Below are positions 60,508 to 64,000 of a stretch of 64,000 bases of DNA, piece by piece. The notes beneath the pieces were generated by a model, which saw only the letters and a list, made by a program, of their open reading frames with translations, was not told the origin of the DNA and did not search any database. Source of the DNA: Echinostoma caproni. Its lineage: Eukaryota > Platyhelminthes > Trematoda > Plagiorchiida > Echinostomatidae. The DNA is taken from positions 36,035 through 100,034 of the forward strand of contig UZAN01039564.1 of assembly GCA_900618425.1 (NCBI GenBank). The letters run 5' to 3'. Each line of letters begins with the position of its first letter. Position 1 is the stretch's first letter. Both the position numbers and the translations under genes were made by a program.

Positions 60508-60592
60508 CCATCATTTTCGCGTGCTCCCACTCAGCTGTGCACGCACTTTTATATGATCATGTAAAAAGAAGAAACACGAGTTGAAATGAGTC
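60508..60592 (-). repeat. PLE-E 3' end, left arm of inverted repeat
   Basis: 85 bp matching the inverse of 61188-61272 with ten differences by my count (about 88 percent). On the minus strand it is the end of the PLE-E tail and holds GCTGAGTGGGAGCACGCGAA, a degenerate hammerhead-like core. Confidence 0.85.
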
Positions 60593-60776
60593 ATTTGAAC
60601 AAGGTGGTGGAGGAATGGGTTGTGATTTTTGGTTAGGGGTTGAGGTCAAGTTAGATGACAAAGTTTGATATGGAAGTGAACTGGTTCGAACGATGTGGTG
60701 AATGCGGTGTTGGGAGGGGGCGAGAAGGTCATGTCATGTCATTCTATGGTAAACTGGTTCAAGTATGACGTCTTCA

Positions 60777-61160
60777 CTACCACGGCAACAGTTGCATCAC
60801 AAACGTTTTTGAACACAGCTGCGGTTTCAAGCAATGAATAATTATCGCTCCTAAGAATCGCAAACTCCGTGACCTTCGAGGCCTCTCGCTGACCCGAAAC
60901 GCTTTGGTTGTGTCAACGTGGTGACCGGAATCGAACAAATGACGGACAGTCGCACCAGATGGTAGTTTCCCTCCGCGAAGACCAATGTGTTTCGGAATAT
61001 GTTCACACATTCTGGTTGATAAATGGCGTTCTGTCCTTCCGATGTACCGCTGACCGCAGGAACATTGAAATGAATAGAAGCAGTTGGNCAGATTAGTGCG
61101 TGTGAAACAACGAAAGATCCCGTAGACAATCATTAGTCTGACCAAACACAAAACACGCAA
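60777..61160 (-). mobile_element. PLE-E: Penelope-like GIY-YIG endonuclease remnant
   Basis: A minus-strand frame of 127 codons with one N at 61088. Blocks: CSCGQRYIGRTERHLSTR, HIPKHIG, SGATVRHLFDSGHHVDTTKA, RSLRFLGAIIIHCLKPQLC and a terminal MQLLPW before the stop. It is the complete C-terminal nuclease of a Penelope-like element, with Tyr-Ile-Gly, Arg and the His blocks present and the usual EA(I/V) replaced by GAI. Upstream the cysteine-rich start (NCFYSFQCSCG) is visible, but no reverse transcriptase. It differs clearly from PLE-A/C, so it is another subfamily. Like PLE-A it is bracketed by an inverted copy of its own 3' end. Confidence 0.85.
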
Positions 61161-61187
61161 CTCACTTATCCACCGGCTTATTAAAAG

Positions 61188-61272
61188 GACTCATTTCAGC
61201 TCCTGTTTCTTCGTTTTACATGATCATATAAATGTGCGTTTACAGCTGAATGAGAGCATGCGAAACTGATGG
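61188..61272 (+). repeat. PLE-E right arm of inverted repeat
   Basis: Inverted copy of 60508-60592. It contains CTGAATGA (61246-61253) and GAAAC (61262-61266), close to the hammerhead core CTGANGA...GAAAC with one extra base. Confidence 0.85.
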
Positions 61273-61279
61273 TTGCTCG

Positions 61280-61990
61280 ACTCCCCGATCTTTAATGCTA
61301 AATGAAGATAAATATCTGGATGTTTCTTTTAGCCTTAAAAAAGGTATGCCTTATCAAACCCTTTTCAGTAATCAGCCTCAACTTTCTGTTAATAGTAATA
61401 CCATCCCCAAAGCCAACTCTATGAAATATCTTGGAATTACTTTATCACATAATCTTTCGTGGTCCAAAGCTGTTGAAAACATTTATATTAAGGTTCGTAG
61501 GTTATCATTCTACGCTTTTAGGCTTAAAAAGCTCGGCGTTCCCCTAAATGTAGTGCTTAAATTTGTGACTGCATGCATTCTTCCATATTGGTTGTACCGT
61601 TCCCCCGTACATTTTCCTGGTCTGAAGGAGAAAGACTTTATTCTCTTTTCCAGATCTCTTAAACTTCTTTCTCGTTGTAGTGGCATTCCAAAGACCATTT
61701 GGTTGACTTTATTGTGAGCAAGCATTTTGATTCATGCAATCGATTTAGCAGCCGTATCCTGTCCAATGCAGAACACTGCCTGCACTCCCATCTCAATAAA
61801 TCGGTGTCTCATCCGAGTACATGGTCCCAATTTCGGATTCTTTGTGCACGCACCACCACGTACGAAAATAGCATGGTTCCTTATTTTGCTAGTATGTTGG
61901 TCAACCGAGCAAATATTATTACTGACTTGAACAATCATCTGTCACATTAGGATTTTACCTAATCCGTTTGTTTTTAATTTAGTAAATGTT
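61280..61990 (+). mobile_element. non-LTR reverse transcriptase C-terminus
   Basis: The + strand encodes the post-catalytic part of a CR1/Jockey-like reverse transcriptase: NTIPKANSMKYLGITLSHN, LSWSKAVENIYIKVRRLSFY, AFRLKKLGVPLNVVLKF, ACILPYWLYRSPVHFPGLKE, SRSLKLLSRCSGIP. A one-base shift near 61700 moves the frame to VDFIVSKHFDSCNRFSSRIL, AEHCLHSHLNKSVSHPSTWS, FRILCARTTTYENSMVPYFA and DLNNHLSH, ending at a stop at 61948. Everything after the catalytic box is therefore present, with only one obvious frame break. The palm is missing at the left, where the PLE-E arm ends. The tail contains CGAAAATGCTGAAAA (62036-62050). Confidence 0.85.
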
Positions 61991-62373
61991 TATTTCTTTT
62001 TCCAATGCTTAACGTTTTCCTCACTATAACTTGTCGAAAATGCTGAAAATTCCTTCTATTGTGTGCATAAAGCTTTACTTGACTTGATGGCCAATATCAT
62101 TTCTGGCCACATATGTCTTCTTGTGATGATGAAGTGATTGTTTTGCTGTTTTCCCATCAGTCACGTTTGGACAATCAGATTTTGATTGTAAATCCTTCAT
62201 CAGCGCACTTCAGACAAAAGCATATAACTACGTGTCGAATGCAACTGTGCTTATCAAGTCTTGCACGCATTCAATACACTCAAACAGACATCGTCTCATA
62301 CTGAATAGCACAAGTGGACTCCATGACGCTGCTTAATACCCAAATGGAAAATCTTCACTATAGGTGACGATCA
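61991..62373. other. tail of non-LTR element and unassigned sequence
   Basis: The 3' untranslated tail of the 61.3 kb element up to about 62060, then no recognisable feature. Confidence 0.4.
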
Positions 62374-62549
62374 GTGTTAGGGGCGCCGATCGTCAGCCAG
62401 TGTCATTGAACTTGAACACTTATGATGTTATGATTGTCACTCCTATCATGTGATGTAGTGCTTGACGCATTCATTCGAACATACCCAGATCTGATAGTCA
62501 AACGGTCTTTGTTCCTTCTCTCGCTCTGGACGATCTGGGAACGTAACAA
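62374..62549 (+). repeat. candidate 5' LTR of Gypsy element
   Basis: A block beginning TGTTAGGGGCGCC and ending GGGAACGTAACA, 45 bases before the gag ATG. TG...CA-type ends and position suit an LTR, but the partner LTR lies outside the window and no tRNA primer site was recognised. Confidence 0.3.
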
Positions 62550-62593
62550 TCGATGACGGAAACATACCCACGCGTTCAAGTCAAAACAAAAAT

Positions 62594-63270
62594 ATGTCAG
62601 ACCAGATGGAAGTGTTTATGCAAATGCTTCAAACGCAAAACAGGCTCATCAAATTGTTGGCAAAAAGATGATGAAATCTTCATCGATTCAATCAGGATAT
62701 GCAGATTTAACCAGTGATAGCCTGGCCAATACCATTACAGAATTCAGATATGATGGGGATACAGAATTGACGTTCGAATCATGGTACGCGAGATTTGGGA
62801 TATATTTACCGTAGATTGTGTTCTATTTAAAGAAACTGACAAAGTAATGCTGCTCATGCAAAAACTTGGCCCCGTTGGACACCAACGATATACTAACTAT
62901 ATCTTACATCGCAAACCGGCGGACATACAGTTATCAGAAACAGTGAAGTGCCTTACCAAAATATTCGGTACTCGTGCTTCGCTATTTCACACACGATATC
63001 AGTGCCTCCAAGTCAAGAAGACAGTCAGAAGATTTTGTGGCGTATGCAGGGAGAATCAACCTGGAAGGCGAGCGGTTCAAGCTGAAGGACTTCTCAATAG
63101 ACCAATTCAAATGCTTGCCATTTGTCAATGAATTACAGTCGTCTGCCGATGCGGAATAACGCAATCGTATACTATCGTAAATTGAAAATTTCCCGGACCT
63201 CACTCTGCATAATATAAAGGAAGGAAATCAACATAAAAATCATAAAGATAGACTCTGATAGCGAAGGGTC
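62594..63270 (+). mobile_element. Ty3/Gypsy gag remnant
   Basis: ATG at 62594 starts MSDQMEVFMQMLQTQNRLIK, a Gln/Met-rich N-terminus usual in this family. After frameshifts the capsid blocks follow: SGYADLTSDSLANTITEFRY and DGDTELTFESWYARF (62690-62795), then IFTVDCVLFKETDKVMLLMQ and KLGPVGHQRYTNYIL, TVKCLTKIFGTRASLFHTRY (62790-63010), then SEDFVAYAGRINLEGERFKL and KDFSIDQFKCLPFVNELQS (63017-63140). Gag packages the element RNA. The three parts lie in different frames and stop codons occur near 62667 and 63157, so the gene is broken. Block order is continuous, which shows an old full-length insertion and not a fragment. Confidence 0.85.
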
Positions 63271-64000
63271 CAGAACACAATAATGTGTATCACTTACAAG
63301 TTTCCCCGAACAAACCGAAAGCTCGTAATGCATCATGCAACACCCAGTCTAGACCGCTGGCAGTACGCTGGAAATATGGTGACTATCATTTTGTGAAATA
63401 CTGTCTGTATGTCAACCGAATCTGTCATGTGTGATATAAAAGGACACAAACAAACAAGGCGTTATCATTACAAACAGACATCACTCCGGCAAAATGGATC
63501 ATACCGTAAACCTTCAGTGAGTCATTCAGAGTTATTGTATCGCTCTGGTATTCTTCTCTTCATCACTACAGAATTTTGCTCTAGACGAAAATTTATGTCT
63601 ATTGTTGTTAATAATGTCCCGTTAATTTTTCAGTTGGACTCTGTGCCAGACAACGATTTTGACACGTCGTTCATGGGAAGCTCTAGGCTGTCGAGCTCTC
63701 CAATAAACAAATAACTTAGCTTATAACGCTTAGGGTAAACAAATGGTTTTCGACGGAATATTCAAATTTGTTTGCAGTTTTCTTAGCACGAAACTTACCT
63801 CCACGGTTTTTGTTGCCAGTGATTGCTCACGTAATTTAGTTGGCATTCCGTGGGTTTACAAACTGGGACTTTGGGATATTCCCGTTAACAAACTTTGTCA
63901 CTCAAGCATCAAAAACATCAATTACTTTTTATCACCAGAATGACCGAAACATCGATCCACAAGAAAAAAATGTGGATTTATTTCAACCATATTTCAGCAG
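63271..64000 (+). mobile_element. Ty3/Gypsy nucleocapsid, protease region and start of pol
   Basis: Continuing the element. Near 63400-63480 the zinc-knuckle region is recognisable as a decayed CHVCDIKGH-type block followed by RRYHYKQTS; it has a short deletion that breaks the frame. At about 63600-63650 the protease entry reads NNVPLIFQLDS, where a LDTG/LDSG-like active site is expected; the residues after LDS do not fit, so it is probably dead. From 63770 the frame reads LGLWDIPVNKLCHSSIKNIN and, after a stop, KKNVDLFQPYFS, which leads toward the reverse transcriptase. The element runs off the right edge of the window. Inactive copy. Confidence 0.75.

Noticed and set aside
1..64000. CRISPR arrays, bacterial operons, rRNA genes or true tRNA genes
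   Set aside because: None seen; the sequence has eukaryotic intron and retroelement structure, and the only tRNA-like sequences are SINE-type.

Overview
The window reads as nuclear DNA of a flatworm, most probably a digenean trematode, but the genus cannot be fixed from the sequence. The reasons are mosaic, heavily decayed retroelements of types familiar from trematodes (CR1/Jockey-like non-LTR elements with an endonuclease, Penelope-like elements with a GIY-YIG domain, Ty3/Gypsy, mariner), long introns beside a 44-nt intron, and no bacterial-style gene packing. Almost all coding signal is broken transposon sequence. Assembly gaps include a 486-N run at 30550-31035, four Ns at 55961-55964 and several single Ns.

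Host genes. On the + strand I can assemble part of a split gene that looks like the E3 ubiquitin ligase RNF220 family: a polyQ first exon (20169-20739), a 29-nt microexon (21788-21816), a Cys-Cys-His exon (35686-35797), a basic-motif exon (38162-38364) and a following exon after a 44-nt intron (38409-38512). Splice phases agree except between exons 2 and 3, where at least one exon is missing, possibly in the N gap. The RING end of the protein was not found in the remaining 25 kb. An isolated exon-like stretch at 15684-15891 carries an alpha/beta-hydrolase oxyanion-loop motif.

Layout. 1-2.8 kb: featureless apart from an AT repeat. 2.8-3.6 kb: Penelope-like endonuclease remnant (PLE-A) inside an inverted repeat. 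5.4-6.7 kb: two CR1-like pieces in opposite orientations. 10.6-12.8 kb: minus-strand CR1-like mosaic with a tRNA-like SINE inserted in its endonuclease. 15.7-38.5 kb: host exons, with PLE-B at 27.8-28.2 kb and a 365-bp GTCA tetranucleotide array in an intron. 41.9-43.6 kb: dead mariner joined directly to PLE-D. 44.2-45.8 kb: PLE-C with reverse transcriptase and endonuclease remains. 46.8-47.1 kb: a hairpin of about 330 bp. 49.5-52.0 kb: two + strand CR1-like remnants. 53.5-55.6 kb: minus-strand CR1-like element with endonuclease and reverse transcriptase. 60.5-61.3 kb: PLE-E, again inside an inverted repeat. 61.3-62.0 kb: CR1-like C-terminus. 62.4-64.0 kb: 5' half of a Gypsy element running off the edge.

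The observations most worth following are the shared architecture of the Penelope-like loci (two endonuclease fragments each bracketed by an inverted copy of their own 3' end, with a hammerhead-ribozyme-like core in those ends), the RNF220-like exon chain with its microexon and tandem splice donors, and the long near-perfect hairpin at 46.8 kb. I found no evidence of an entirely new type of system.
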